64,000 bases of DNA from Bombyx mori (GCF_030269925.1 NC_085119.1:15969001-16033000); one strand, 5' to 3'. Shown: positions 42,988 through 54,392, counted from the first letter of the stretch. Program-made: numbers and translations. Notes: generated by a model from the letters alone, not told the origin.

Positions 42988-44280
42988 ACTAGTCAGGTCA
43001 TAAGTATTGTCACACAGTAAAAACTTTTCTTTTAGAATGCTGGCCACAAAAAAGTTTATTGAATTCGAATTTCAAATTGTTCATGAAAATAAAAATGTAT
43101 ACTTTTAGAATTTTACTCATTTTTAAATATGGAGTGGACGCTTAAAGAAGACCGTGTTGCAGTTATTGCGTTGCTTCGTTGCGGTTACGCGCCAATTCAA
43201 ATTTTTAACATACTGAAAAATTTTAATATAACCAAAAGATTCATTTATCGTACCATCAAACGATATAATGAAGACTCTAGTGTAGATGACAGGTCAAGAA
43301 GTGGTCGCCCTCGGTCTGTTAGGACTCCAGCAGTAATAAAAGCTGTGAAGGCGCGAATTCAAAGAAATCCCAAACGTAAGCAGAAACTGTTGGCCCTTCA
43401 GATGGGGTTAAGCGGAACCACGGTGAAAAGGGTGTTAAATGAAGACTTAGGGCTTCGGGCATATCGAAGAAAAACAGGACATCGTTTGAATGCTCGTCTA
43501 ATGGACCTGAGACTGAAGAGATGCCGCGCTTTGTTGAAGCGATACGCGGGAAAAAAATGTCTGGAAATTCTTTTTCGGATGAAAAAATTTTTACCGTAGA
43601 AGAGAGCTACAACAAACAAAATGATAAGGTGTACGCACACAGTAGTGAAGAAGCGAGCAACCGTATTCCGCGTGTCCAACGAGGTCATTTTCCATCCTCG
43701 CTCATGGTATGGTTGGGAGTTTCTTATTGGGACTTAACAGAGGTACATTTTTGTGAGAAAGTTGTAAAAACGAATGCAGTTGTGTATCAAAATACAGTCC
43801 TGACGAACCTTGTGGAACCTGTTTCTCATACCATGTTCAATAACAGGCACTGGATATTCCAACAAGATTCGGCGCCAGCTCATAGAGCGAAGAGCACACA
43901 AGACTTCGAATCGACTTCATCCGGCACGAAGACTGGCCCTCCTCCAGTCCAGATTTGAATCCGTTAGATTACAAGATATGGCAACACTTGGAGGAAAAGG
44001 CGTGCTCAAAGCTTCATCCCAATTTGGAGTCACTCAAGACATCCTTGATTAAGGCAGCCGCCGATATTGACATGGCCCTCGTTCGTGCTGCGATAGACGA
44101 CTGGCCGCGCAGATTGAAGGCCTGTATTCAAAATCACGGAGATCATTTTGAATAATCTGTAGTGTCATAAGAATCTATGTTTTGTTAAGTTCATTTTGGT
44201 ATATGAATGGTTACATAATGAATAAACTTGTTTCAATTATTTTACATTAAACATGTGACAGAATTTATGACCTGACTAGC
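42988..44280 (+). mobile_element. Tc1/mariner-superfamily (maT-like) transposon
   Basis: Terminal inverted repeats of ~29 bp: left actagtcaggtcataagtat (continuing tgtcacaca) and right, reversed, gctagtcaggtcataaattc (tgtcacatg). TA flanks both ends (42986-42987, 44281-44282). About 1.29 kb with one broken transposase frame. Confidence 0.88.
43129..44155 (+). pseudogene. Broken maT/mariner transposase
   Basis: Three frames are needed. 43129 to ~43550 encodes the paired-type DNA-binding half (helix-turn-helix, then SGRPRSVRTP, RIQRNPKRKQ and NEDLGLRAYRRK). ~43555-43900 in another frame gives the first catalytic Asp (FSDEKIF) and QQDSAPAHRA with the second. ~43930-44155 in a third frame gives WPSSSPDLNPLDYKIW with the last catalytic Asp. 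The gap between the second and third Asp is 86 nt, too short and out of frame, so a deletion of about 19-28 nt lies there. The LNPLDY motif favours the maT (DD37D) family. It cannot make a functional enzyme. Confidence 0.88.
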
Positions 44281-44689
44281 TATATAGATGTCAATCAGCG
44301 TGCTTTGTACTCGTAATACATATTATCTTAAGATTATAAGTTTTTTTAGCTTTTAATTCCTACCCATAAAACGTACCTATCCATAACGTACACACTCGAA
44401 AAAAAAAATGATACTTGTGCCTTCAGAAGGGCACATCTCCCTAAATTTTACTCTAGAATCAAACGGTATGAGACAGATTAGCGCAACCTCGCGCAGCGAA
44501 CCTCTAGAAGCGCAATTAGATTTCAGGCGCTATGGACGACCTGCTGTAGTGATAGGCTAGATGGGTGGGTGGTAAAGGTGATGGGTCAAATTCCTCAGAG
44601 CACTTTCAGTGGGTTAAACAAGACAGAACGCAGAGGAAACTGTATAGACCGAGTCAGCTCTAAGCGAACCGTGTCGAACCGATTTTTTT

Positions 44690-45110
44690 TAAGGCCACAG
44701 CCATCTGCTGCTGGACATTGGTCTTCCCTAAGGTTTTTACTGGTGGTAGGACCTCTTGTGAGTCCACACGGGTAGGTACCACCGCCCAGCCTATTTCTAC
44801 CGTGAAGCAGTAATGCGTTTCGGTTTGAAGGGTAGGGCAGCCGTTGTAGAACTATACTGAGACCTTAGAACTTATATATCTCAAGGTGAGTGGCGCATTT
44901 ACGTTGTAGATGTCTATGGGCTCCAGTAATAACTTAACATCAGGTGGGCTGTGAGCTCGCACACCCATCTAAGCAATAAAAGGTTCGCCACAATAACCGA
45001 CCCTGCGCAGCTTGCATCCAGCAGATTCTCACGACCTTTAGAATGTGGTAGGTTCACCGCGGGAGGTCTACCACCCACAATGCGCTCTACCCAACCGAAT
45101 TATGTGGTTT
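44690..45110 (-). repeat. LINE-like 3' fragment split by a SINE
   Basis: ctgctgctggacattggtct and, after the SINE, gttcgccacaataaccgacc ... gcatccagcagattctcacg read like the minus strand of an RTE-type ORF2 end (…ctacc-acc for RWTDDL). Strongly decayed. Confidence 0.4.
44739..44981 (+). repeat. SINE common body
   Basis: actggtggtaggacctcttg ... cacccatctaagcaataaa. aggtt on both sides (44731-44735, 44982-44986) is a plausible short target duplication. Confidence 0.85.
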
Positions 45111-45115
45111 ATAAA

Positions 45116-46080
45116 CAAAAAAAATAGCATTACAATATCAAACCGAAGTGAAATTTACTTTTTTACCCTGGTTATTATCAGGATATTGCAGTATAAAGCC
45201 ATTATAGCATAGTATAAAGTATATAGCCAAGTTATAAAATAATTATTAAACTGTCGTCAGTAATAGATAAGTGTACAAAATTTTAATGCTAAACAGGCAT
45301 CGACATACTTACAGATCAAGCTAAAACGTGTAAAGTGTATAAAAAACAAAAAGTTTTACAACATACTTTTATTTTTTACTACTACTTTTCAGTAGCCTTG
45401 TTGGTTATAAATGTTAATTTGTACAAATAAACCACTGCACATATTATAAAACGAAGATGAAAACTTCAACATCACACCCAAAACAAACGGATTCCTACAT
45501 TTCCTATTTACCGACACGAGGAAATTAATGCACGCAGGAAAATACATAGAGCATTTTCGTGTTACGTTTTGTCCGTGATGTTGTCAATGGCATTGCCGCG
45601 TCGATAATTGACACCGAAACAATACTGGCTGATAACTGGCGGCGAATAAAATAAAAATACAGTACATACAGCAATTGGTCGCGGAATGACGGCGGCGACG
45701 GAACGTGAATGTTGTTTTACGCGTTTCGCTTTTGATTTTTTATTTTTTTTTAATATTAATCTCGATTAAAAGTTTTTAGTTGAAATACATAAATCTAGAG
45801 TGAAATTATCATCCAGAAAGAACTTAGAGCCTCTCGAATAATACTTTTGAGAGTACGGCAAGTGTATCGATACAATCCAAAGCAAGCTTACAATCAAGAA
45901 TATTTCGTATATTTTTTTATTACTTAGTGGGTAAGAGAACTAATCGTCCACCTGGTCTTAAGTTGTTCAAAACAATGATAACACAACCTGAATGCCTCCA
46001 GCCACTCTCCCTCCCTCAAGCCGATGAAAAAATCTGCTTAGCGCCAGAAATATACAAGTTAATGGTACTTACCGGAGTAG
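45116..46080. other. Intergenic block, no gene seen
   Basis: AT-rich; 45925-45965 has a scrap of SINE tail (attacttagtgggtaagaga). Nothing coding. Confidence 0.45.
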
Positions 46081-46081
46081 A

Positions 46082-46294
46082 GTTCATCCATACTACATGG
46101 AGCCACTGCGTTCATCCATAGTGCGTTTCCAGAGATTATTTTTGCCACGTACCATCCGGCTTTGGAATGAGCTCCCCTCCACGGTGTTTCCCGAGCCCTA
46201 TGACATGTCCTTCTTCAAACGACGCTTGTGGAGAGTATTAAGTGGTGGTGGGTACCATAATTCTATCTCCAGTGAATCATGCTTTAGGAATTAA
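46082..46294 (+). pseudogene. LINE ORF2 C-terminal remnant
   Basis: Encodes the same end as 625-831: FLPRTIRLWNELPSTVFPEP, YDMSFFKRRLWRVLSGGG. Unlike that copy it leaves the Bm1-like tail right after the gagagtattaag region. No RT motifs remain. Confidence 0.7.
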
Positions 46295-46299
46295 AACTT

Positions 46300-47740
46300 G
46301 GTGTAGCTCTTATAACTCGAGGGTTGGATTAATGTTATAATATCTATCGATTGCGGAAACAAAATCAAATGGGAAGTGACGTCATCTGCCAATGAAACCA
46401 ACAACCACTATGCGTATCCATTTTAACAAAATTCAACTGCTTGTTCATTAGACAACCCAAGTTTACGATGCTCTTTGCCAACCTATTCCAATGCCAAGAC
46501 AAATCTACAAATATATTCAAAATTTAATAATAAACAGAAATGCCCATTTGTTTTTCTCTGTCTATTCTCTAATAACCTAAATGCCTGTCGCGACCCACTG
46601 AGAAGCTTATGCGAAAAACTCAGTGAGACGTGTCTATAGGTACTACTCACGAGTCTGTTCACATCAATAATCTTATACCTTTAAACGAGCAATTCTTTTA
46701 TATATAATTAAAAATCACGACTCAAAATATTAAAAAAATATAATTAGAACGATACAAAATACAATTTTCAACAATTATTGATTTTAAATACTAATGACCA
46801 AATGTGGGTAACTAAGTTGACATGCGAATGTACAACGTCCGTCTATCCCTGGTGCCAAGATCAGAAAGAAGCCGTGAACGAGGCAATATGTTAGTGGTGT
46901 CCTCAACTCCCCTCTTCAACTCGGACCAGTCTGAAGTCGCTGCTGTATTACGTCAGCAGGCCACGCCCACTTCTTAGGTCTTCTTTCCTTAGAATATATA
47001 TAATCTGAATCTCGGAAACGGCTCTAACGATTTTTATAAAATTTAGTATATAGGGGATTTTGGGGGCCATAAATCAATCTAGCTACGATTTATGTTCAAA
47101 AAATGTTGTCTTATTCGTGTTTTCAATAATCAACTTTATCGATAATCAACTTTATGACTCTTCCCGACATCTATTGGCGAAATAATAATACTGCTTTAAA
47201 GATACCTTAACACTAAAGCTATTTCAGCAGATGGCAATGCTAAGCCACTCGAAAAACATAATTTATCAAAAAGAAAAAATATCTACGGTCATCGTCTAGT
47301 ATAACTAATTGAAAAAAATACGCTGCCGAATTCCCAAATTTCAAGACGACCAAAAAACAAAATTTCGAGAACTGTAACAAATGCATTTAAATTAATTGAA
47401 TATAAATAAACGCGTACAACAAACGTGGTCTTTACGAAGCATTCGAGGGAACTTTTCATTAAAATTTGCTTGTTCCACCGAACAATTACAGGCCCGGTGA
47501 ACAGGCGCGGTCGAAATAATATAAATAAAATGTAATTTATTAACACAGAAAAGTGTTTGCGGCCGTCGGCGTGTCCGTAATAAGCTCACCGTTTTGTTAA
47601 TGTTTACTGCGATTTTGTAACAATGTAAACAGTTTGAGAATATTACGCAATCTTTATGGTTTCTGTAAAGATACTACATATTTTTTTTGTAAAAACGTAG
47701 CAAGTAGAATTATGAGCCACTCGGGACTTCGATCTTATTC
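46300..47740. other. Intergenic block, no gene seen
   Basis: 46590-46640 (tcgcgacccactgagaagct) is a minus-strand scrap of the Jockey-like 3' unit. The rest is AT-rich; frames near 47289-47589 show no motif. Confidence 0.45.
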
Positions 47741-47742
47741 TC

Positions 47743-48187
47743 ATGTCTCATGTGGAATCTCATCATGTCTCATCTTACCACTTCGATAAAGCAATACGAC
47801 AGGAGAACCCTCTCATCGTGGCTGCCGGTAACTACATTCCCGATCCTGCAGACAGAATGGAGAGCAGTCGACGTCGCCCCAAACACGTCATTTCGGATCC
47901 TCCCGATCCACTAACGGTGCTTTTAGGTACCTCTAGCACCGGTCATCGTTTTCGTCGAACCTGTCGCTTGCGACGAAGGGCTCGACGAGTAAATTAACCC
48001 ACAGACACAGCCCACTGCGTTTCTCGCCGGATATTCTCAGTGGGTCGCGTTTCTGATCCGGTGGTAGATTTTGCGAAGCACGCTCTTGTTAGGGTTCGTG
48101 TTAGCAACGTCGTCAGGTTTGAACCCAGTGAGCTCACCTACTAGTTAAGTTTACGCTGAAATAGTTGGGCTATCAGCTTAGGTAGGC
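47743..48187 (+). mobile_element. Jockey-like LINE 3' end with ORF2 remnant
   Basis: Codes for FDKAIRQENPLIVAAGNYIP ... SRRRPKHVISDPPDPLTVLL and an Arg-rich end, homologous to the last ~80 residues of the ORF2 at 25102. Then the usual 3' unit to cttaggtagg. Its poly(A) appears displaced to 48684-48692 by the next insertion. Confidence 0.8.
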
Positions 48188-48683
48188 ACCAGGAGGACGG
48201 GACGACGCGTCGGTTTTTCGTCGTCGCTGTCGTCGCCGAACATACTGTGGAAGAGCAACCCGGTCGGCGGTGTATCGCGTTTCGACCCGGCAGGCTGGTT
48301 CTGGCCCAGCGGGGTATCCCGGAACACCAGCGGCATCGCCTGGGCGGCCTGGCAGGGCCGCCGTACCGCGGAGACCGACGTCGTCGGTCGTCGACTATCG
48401 CCTCGACGACCCGTCGGTCGGGCGTCATCGGGGTGGCGCCGCGTGTCTGGTTGTAGTGTTGACCGCGGGAACCCCCCCTACTCTGACCGGGTTCTGACCC
48501 CGGACGGAGATCGGACGTCGAGTGTAAGAGTGCAGGGGAGTCGTTTAGTGGGTGGGCCCTAAAATCCTTGGGCCCGCGATCTGCTCTCAACACCTGCAGA
48601 TCGTTGAGTCTCACATACCCCGCGCGCCCCCTAGGCGCGGGGACCTCGTAGGAGGTTCGGCCCCCGGCCCGAAAAAAAGGAAA
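48188..48683 (+). mobile_element. R1-like LINE 3' UTR inserted at a LINE tail
   Basis: Matches the 3' UTR of the element at 14018 (gtcggcggtgtatcgcgttt, ggctggttctggcccagcgg, cttgggcccgcg). Ends cccgaaaaaaa, then gg and a second A run that fits the interrupted Jockey poly(A). It holds hairpins gggccc...gggccc (48554-48575) and ccccgcgc/gcgcgggg (48618-48642). Confidence 0.75.
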
Positions 48684-48780
48684 AAAAAACTCATCTCACG
48701 AAGTTTATGTAGTAGTCATATCAGCACATTACAATTTAGGAGTTCTCATCTAAATGTTTTATTGTTTGCAAAAAAATTGT

Positions 48781-48975
48781 TGTTTTGTTATTCCCCTTGT
48801 AAGCAGACGAGCGCACCGCACGCTAGTTTAATACCGGTAATCAATGGCGAACATCGGACGCGAAAAACCCCTCTCTTTGAAGTTAGCATACGGTCTACCG
48901 GATGGTTAGTAACACGTCGCCTATGGTCAGCAGTAATGCCAGAGGCAGAGCCAAGCCCCTGCACACCGTTAATAA
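48781..48975 (-). repeat. Old Bm1-like tail with internal insertion
   Basis: ttattccccttgtaagcagacgagc ... ggatggttagtaacacgtcg ... gcagagccaagcccctgcac. About 65 extra bases split the first third. Confidence 0.6.
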
Positions 48976-48979
48976 TTAG

Positions 48980-50438
48980 TTATTTTAAATTTACAGGTCT
49001 TCTCTTAAAATCAAATATTCTTTCCCTATATTCAATTAATCTCACATAGATCCATAGCTTAAACTAAAATAACCCACAATGACATTAGAATAAATTCGAA
49101 CTCCCAAGTAGCTCACAATTCTACTTTGTACTTTTAACACAGTTAAAGTTTTCAATTTTTGGTAATTTAAATAAAACGTCATTATAATTGAATAAAAAAG
49201 TTATGAGCCTGTGGTCTACTTTTGAAAAAAACTAATGAAACTGAATGAATGAATGAATTAATGAGTGAATGAATTAATGAAACAACTTTGAAACAAAAAC
49301 AGTAGCAATGTTTTCTGCCCTACCTAATTTTCTGCCTTCTTTACCATTTACTCTAGAAAGACCCGCATCGACTCCTCCGCACTCCCTTTAAGATGGTACC
49401 TACGAATGTTGTTTACATGTACACAAACAGTCTTCTGAAAACATTACAAACAACATCCACGTACAAAGTCCAGGAAACGTACTCGAAGTGCTTAAATGAA
49501 CAAATATAATTCAAGAGCAAAATGTAATATTTAGAAAGTTCTTTGATCCACAAAGGGCCGTGCGAGCACGCAACGACGCCACGGTCCGACTTAGGGTTGT
49601 CAGCGGCGCGTAAATATTGTTCGACAAATTTTATTTTTAGTACCTGAATTTTGTTGAGTTCTTACTGAATAATGTCTAGCACAAAATTTTAACAAAAAAA
49701 AATTTGTACTATGGTTTTTGATCGTTCTGCGATTCAAAACGGAGACGTTACACACACAATATCGTTTCGTACTCCCTCGTATCCAGTGTCTACTAATAAT
49801 CACTCTATACTACTTGAATACTCTAAGTCGTATTTTGTCATAATTCTTCATTTTACTCAATCGTATCGCTTCGTGCTCCTGAAAGCAACTTCGCAACTGT
49901 CCTTATTTTTAATTATACTATACTACTATAACTTATATTATACCTACCGCTAGCCACGGTTTGGGCACGCTGTCCAAAACGCAGTACGTTCGACTTATGT
50001 CATTATTTTGCTTCTTATTTGATACGCAAACGGTGATATTAGCTATTTATTACTGCGGCTGTTTACCACGAGACCGGTCTCACTGCCGCTAGGTGCTATT
50101 ATAACTCTACATTCTTCTAATTAGAATTTGACAACCCTACAATATACATGTGTGTATGTTAAACAAAATTCCCGTGCGAAGTTGGCAGACAACCCTTCTG
50201 AGCGTTCGTGTTTACGGAGCCATCGCGACAGATTTGTCAAAGAAAACTCGCGGCTTATGCAAATAACACAAAATGCGTAAATAAGTATTACAGAAGGTTT
50301 TTTTTTCATAACTGTGTGTAATTAAATTGGATTGTTGAACTTATGTACAATTGTAGTCAATATTAATGTTTTATAAGCAGATTGTTAACTTATAGGGTTA
50401 GCCCGTAAACATGACATGCCTGAAATGTCTTTCCATAT
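48980..50438. other. Intergenic block, no gene seen
   Basis: Includes a (tgaa)n-type tract near 49240-49280. Short frames at 49600-49953 lack motifs. Otherwise AT-rich. Confidence 0.45.
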
Positions 50439-50933
50439 TGTTACGCTGGTAAGAGTAACGCTATCTATCGCCGATAGCAGAAAGGAATATCAAAGGAACT
50501 AGTCCATCCAGAACGCTCGAGAAGTACAACGCCATCTATTCTCAGATAGCGGACACACATCGAAGCTACTCGACTTGCCCAGAATATTCTCGATAAATCT
50601 AGGGATGTCGTATCGACTATAGAAGCGTTGCAGAGATGGCACGAAGGCAGTCTGTAATCGGAACTACTTGAAGCGAAACTCGGTAAGAGAGTGTTAACTA
50701 TGACTGTGGAAGGATATAGAGGAAGAGGTAGACCTAAGAAGAAATGGATGGATTTACGACGATATGGGTAAGAAGGGAATAAGCGAAGAAATAGTATATG
50801 ATAGAAGAGTATGGAAGGAGAAAACATGTTGCGCCAACCCCAGATGACTGGGAGATGAGCAGGATAATGATATGAGAGTTTTGATTTGCAATTCAGTAGA
50901 ATTTTTATTCATCCCGAACCCCAGCGCGTAACA
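50439..50933 (+). mobile_element. Solo LTR interrupted by an RTE fragment
   Basis: Begins tgttacgctggtaagagtaa and ends ccccagcgcgtaaca, short inverted termini. atat on each side (50435-50438, 50934-50937) could be a 4-bp target duplication. It parallels 7879-8217 over its length except for extra RTE-derived sequence at about 50695-50875. Confidence 0.65.
50695..50875 (+). mobile_element. RTE-like LINE 3' fragment
   Basis: Codes for VEGYRGRGRPKKKWMD, then after a frame break GKKGISEEIVYDRRVWKEKT and CCANPR, an RTE ORF2 end. A more decayed copy is at 11750. Confidence 0.75.
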
Positions 50934-51343
50934 ATATTTGTGAAGGATATTTCAGTCGTATGCAATGTTCATTACACCTCCAATCTATAATTATTCAGTA
51001 TTTTATACTTTCTGCTTAGATTGCGCTGTGTAGTTAAGAAATGCGGGGTCGAACAAACATCAAATAAGCAGAACGTATTGTTTTTCTGTATGCACTGAAA
51101 TCGCTTCGAGTTTTGTTTGTTCCACGAAACGGTTCTGAACGTGTGAAGTGCCCCTAACAGAACGAAGCAATGTGGAACTTTGGAGATTTTTATGATTATT
51201 GGAACTTAAATGTTTTTAATTAGTAAATATTATTTGTTTTTAATCAATATATATGTCGTAGATAACGACTTTAGTAATATTAAGACATTGTTTTGATTAT
51301 TATTTTAAATGATAAAATGTTGTTTTGATAAATATCACAAAAA

Positions 51344-51658
51344 TGTAGGGCAGACGCCGTAACGCCAGAGTATAAAATGGCGGTAGGTGGACAGTCGTCT
51401 CAGTCAGTCTCAGGCACTCAGTCTCTCAGTCAGTCTCTCAGTCAGTCTCAGGCAGTCAGTCTCAGGCAATCAGTCTGTCAGTCAGTCTCAGGCAGTCAGT
51501 CTGTCAGTCAGTCTCAGGCAGTCTGTCAGTCGGTCAGTTGAAACGAAACTGTCGGCTTACCCTGTCATTGTGAAAATTTATTGTTGAGAGTTTCAATAAT
51601 TATTATTCAAAAGGATTTATTAACTTTTATTGCAATAAACTCAGTTCCACCGAATACA
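51344..51658 (+). mobile_element. Candidate solo LTR with its own promoter signals
   Basis: Starts TGTAGGG and ends ATACA. Inside, in LTR order, are a TATA box (agtataaaatgg, 51369-51380), a start-like tcagtc region and a poly(A) signal (gcaataaac, 51631-51639). The boundaries are inferred; no clear target duplication or partner LTR is seen. Confidence 0.45.
51394..51540 (+). repeat. CAGTCTCAG-type tandem repeat
   Basis: Imperfect short tandem array of cagtctcag, gcagtcagtct and cagtctgt units. It lies just after the TATA box of the LTR candidate, in what would be its R region. Confidence 0.85.
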
Positions 51659-51659
51659 A

Positions 51660-51880
51660 ATGCTGATGTTCCGGGATACCTCGCTGGGTCGGAACCAGCC
51701 TGCCGGGTCGGAACGCGATACATCGCCGACCGGGTTGCTCTTCCACAGTATGTTCGGCGACGACAATGACGACGGCAATGCGGACCGCATCGCAGGCTGC
51801 AGCCGCCGACGCGTCATCCCGTCCTCCTGGTGCCAGCGCGCTAGAGTGACGGTAGCGTGCGGCGCAGGCTCAACCCCCTC
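51660..51880 (-). mobile_element. R1-like LINE 3' UTR fragment
   Basis: Reverse complement of 48188-48320: ggaaccagcctgccgggtcg, gaccgggttgctcttccaca, gcgtcatcccgtcctcctgg. GC-rich island in AT-rich surroundings, no poly(A). Confidence 0.75.
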
Positions 51881-53048
51881 AGGTTTCCCCGTGACCGTCA
51901 CCGACAGAACTGCTCCTACTTCCTTAACAAAACAATTCATCGCAACCCAACAACTTCACATGTCGTGTCTTAAGCTTATCCCTAATTTCACTAATGGTAG
52001 GGCATAATGTAATCCCGCACTGGTGATTTCCACCAACATACCAAATTCTTATGTATTCATACGTTTTGCTTTGGAAGATATGAAAGTCGTTTTACGATAC
52101 AATTCAACTTCCATCTCATTTCTCTCGATGTTCAGAAAGCGCTGAATAAGTAATGACTAGTAGAACTTTTTCAAATTTTCGGCAATGCGACTCCTCTGAA
52201 ATTTTCAGCAAAGCTACTACATAGTCAGTTGAAATACCAAATAAGTTAAATAACCGCTTACAAAACCTTTTTTTTCTCCTACCTACGCCGAAAGTTCGGT
52301 TTTCCTCCCGCTGTACAGGGAAGACAGTGTAACTTTTCCTCCCTGGGTACTGACAAGTGCGTATGCGCGTTGGTGTCTACGTCTACTCTCACGCACCTGA
52401 AATTCTCCGCCATTGTTGTGCTCAGATAATTTGCAATATTGTGTTTAGTGTAAGAGTGAAATAAACAAAAGGCAATAAATTTTAATAGTGAAGTATTAAA
52501 CAAAGATGAGTTCATCAGACAGTTCTTATTCAATTAGTAGTAGTTTATTTAAAAATTAAAAAACAGTTAAATTGTTTTTTTATGAGCTTGGTGCACAATG
52601 TACTATTTTTCGGACTGGGACCGAACCTCCTACGAGATATCCGCTCCTAGGGAAACCGCTTACAAAACCTACATCATTCGTATCGCCAATTAACCGTCAA
52701 AACATACACATGTCATGTACGATCGATAACACATCTCGTCGAGGGTAAACAGATTGAGAAGTTATCAGAAAGTTTTCGAAGAGTTAGCAAGTTGGTATTT
52801 AATTTAGACGGTCCCCGGAGCTAAGAGCGACGCGATGCGGCTCGATTTCGAAACTTTTGCACACCTACTTAATTACTGAGACGTGACTCATAAAGATATG
52901 AACTTGTGCCGAACGAAAACCCATTGCTTCAAACGTTTATTATGTTTTAGACTTTTTTTTTGTGTGTCAAATAATCTTATCTGATTATAAGTTTGTAAAT
53001 TGCTTCCCTCCGCGCTGTTTCCGAAGAGATAGAGACATATATTAGAAG
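51881..53048. other. Intergenic block, no gene seen
   Basis: AT-rich; the minus-strand frame 52279-52533 has no motif that I recognise. No repeat recognised. Confidence 0.4.
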
Positions 53049-53489
53049 TTGTCGTGGGCTAAAGGATAAGACGTCCGGTGCATTCGTATTTACCGATGCA
53101 ACGGTGTTCGAATCTCGCAGGCGGGTACCAATTTTTCTAATGAAATACGTACTTAACAAATGTTCCCGATTGACTTCCACGGTGAAGGAATAACATCGTG
53201 TAATAAAAATCAAGCCCGCAAAATAATAATTTGCGTAATTACTGGTGGTAAGACCTCTTATGAGTGCGCACGGGTAGGTACCACCGCCCTGTCTATTTCT
53301 GCCGTGAAGCAGTAATGCGTTTCGGTTTTAAGGGTGGGGCAGCTGTTGTAACTGTACTGGGACCTTAGAACTTATATCTCAAGGTCGGTGGCGCATATAC
53401 GTTGTAGATAGTCTATGGACTTTAGAAACCACTTAACACCAGGTGCGCTGTGAGCTCGTCCACCCATCTAAGCAATAAAAAATAAAAAA
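53049..53489 (+). repeat. tRNA-headed SINE, full length
   Basis: The best complete copy: head tgtcgtgggctaaaggataag with box-B-like gtgttcgaatc, middle module (tgacttccacggtgaaggaa), body from ctggtggtaagacctcttat to cacccatctaagcaataaaa. Confidence 0.87.
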
Positions 53490-54142
53490 CCTGAATGTAG
53501 GTAGGCGACAGATAGCTTGATTGTGTTGTATGATGGTATTGCTACTATCCATCAGCAACTGTGATCATTAGGTGAGTCATATGCTTGCATGCCTTTGAAA
53601 GCAATAAATAAAGGACTTCCAATACTTCGAGACTAACATCGTTCTATCGGGCCTATGGGCTCTAGTAATCATCTAATAATATCTAAGGGATGTGAACACG
53701 TCTGCAAATTTTATCAATAAAAAAAAACAAAAAACAAAAACCTCAAGTCCAAAGCTTACGTAAAACAGCGTACGATTTATTATTTACAAAATTCTTGAAG
53801 CCTCAAAACTTTCCACATTAAATTATAACTAGTCTAGTAGAGTTTTGAACGCGTTTAAAACAAGATACAGTTCTTGTTTAAGATGCGAAAACTGTTTAAT
53901 TTTGAATTTTGTAATAATTATATGAATGTAAAGTAGGTAAATTTATTACAGATCGACATTTGAAGAGTCTGTATCAGTGAATACTGTTTTGCCTCTAGTG
54001 TTGCCAATATCTATTCTAATCGATAATGTAACCTAAACTGCACAACTGATCCTAAGCTGTGACATAGCTCTATCGTTAGAGATGGGTTTTTGATTCCGAT
54101 CCAATTAACAAAGATCCAAAAGAGTATCAAACCCTAACAACT
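53490..54142. other. Intergenic block, no gene seen
   Basis: Contains scraps of SINE-like sequence near 53650 (gcctatgggctctagtaatc); otherwise AT-rich. Confidence 0.4.
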
Positions 54143-54392
54143 ATGGAGGTCTATCACTACTGGACTAAAAACAATATTATATTATACTCGATGCTTCTAA
54201 TAGTTCACAATGTTCATGGTCACAACATCAACCTGCGTCCTCCAACCAGGTGGACTGACGACTTAGTGCGCACGGCGGGAAGTCGTTGGATGCGGAAGGC
54301 GGAGGACCGCATTATGTGGAAGGCATTGGGGAAGGCCTATGTCCAGCAGTGGGCAGATAAAGGCTGATGATGATGATGATGATGATGGTCAC
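54143..54392 (+). mobile_element. RTE-like LINE 3' end with ATG/TGA tail
   Basis: A 74-residue frame ends LRPPTRWTDDLVRTAGSRWM, then WKALGKAYVQQWADKG and TGA at 54365-54367. It is the C-terminus of RTE ORF2, followed at once by a (tga)n microsatellite that RTE elements use in place of poly(A). The N-terminal ~25 residues are probably flank. Confidence 0.75.

Larger units (their letters stand above)
42684..44288 (-). mobile_element. Helitron-like element split by a maT transposon
   Basis: Left edge ctagcggacccggcgaactt gives CTAG at the minus-strand 3' end. After removing 42988-44280, the sequence ends ttttatatatagatg, giving a TC start. This mirrors 58896-59185 and 9367-9608 in its ends (ctag[c]ggacccggc, tatataga) but is a different family inside. 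Confidence 0.45.

Noticed and set aside
51394..51540. CRISPR-like array
   Set aside because: The units are short and variable with no unique spacers; it is a simple tandem repeat in a eukaryotic genome.
51387..51587. Ser/Gln-rich small protein
   Set aside because: The frame is only the translation of the CAGTCTCAG tandem repeat, inside an LTR candidate.
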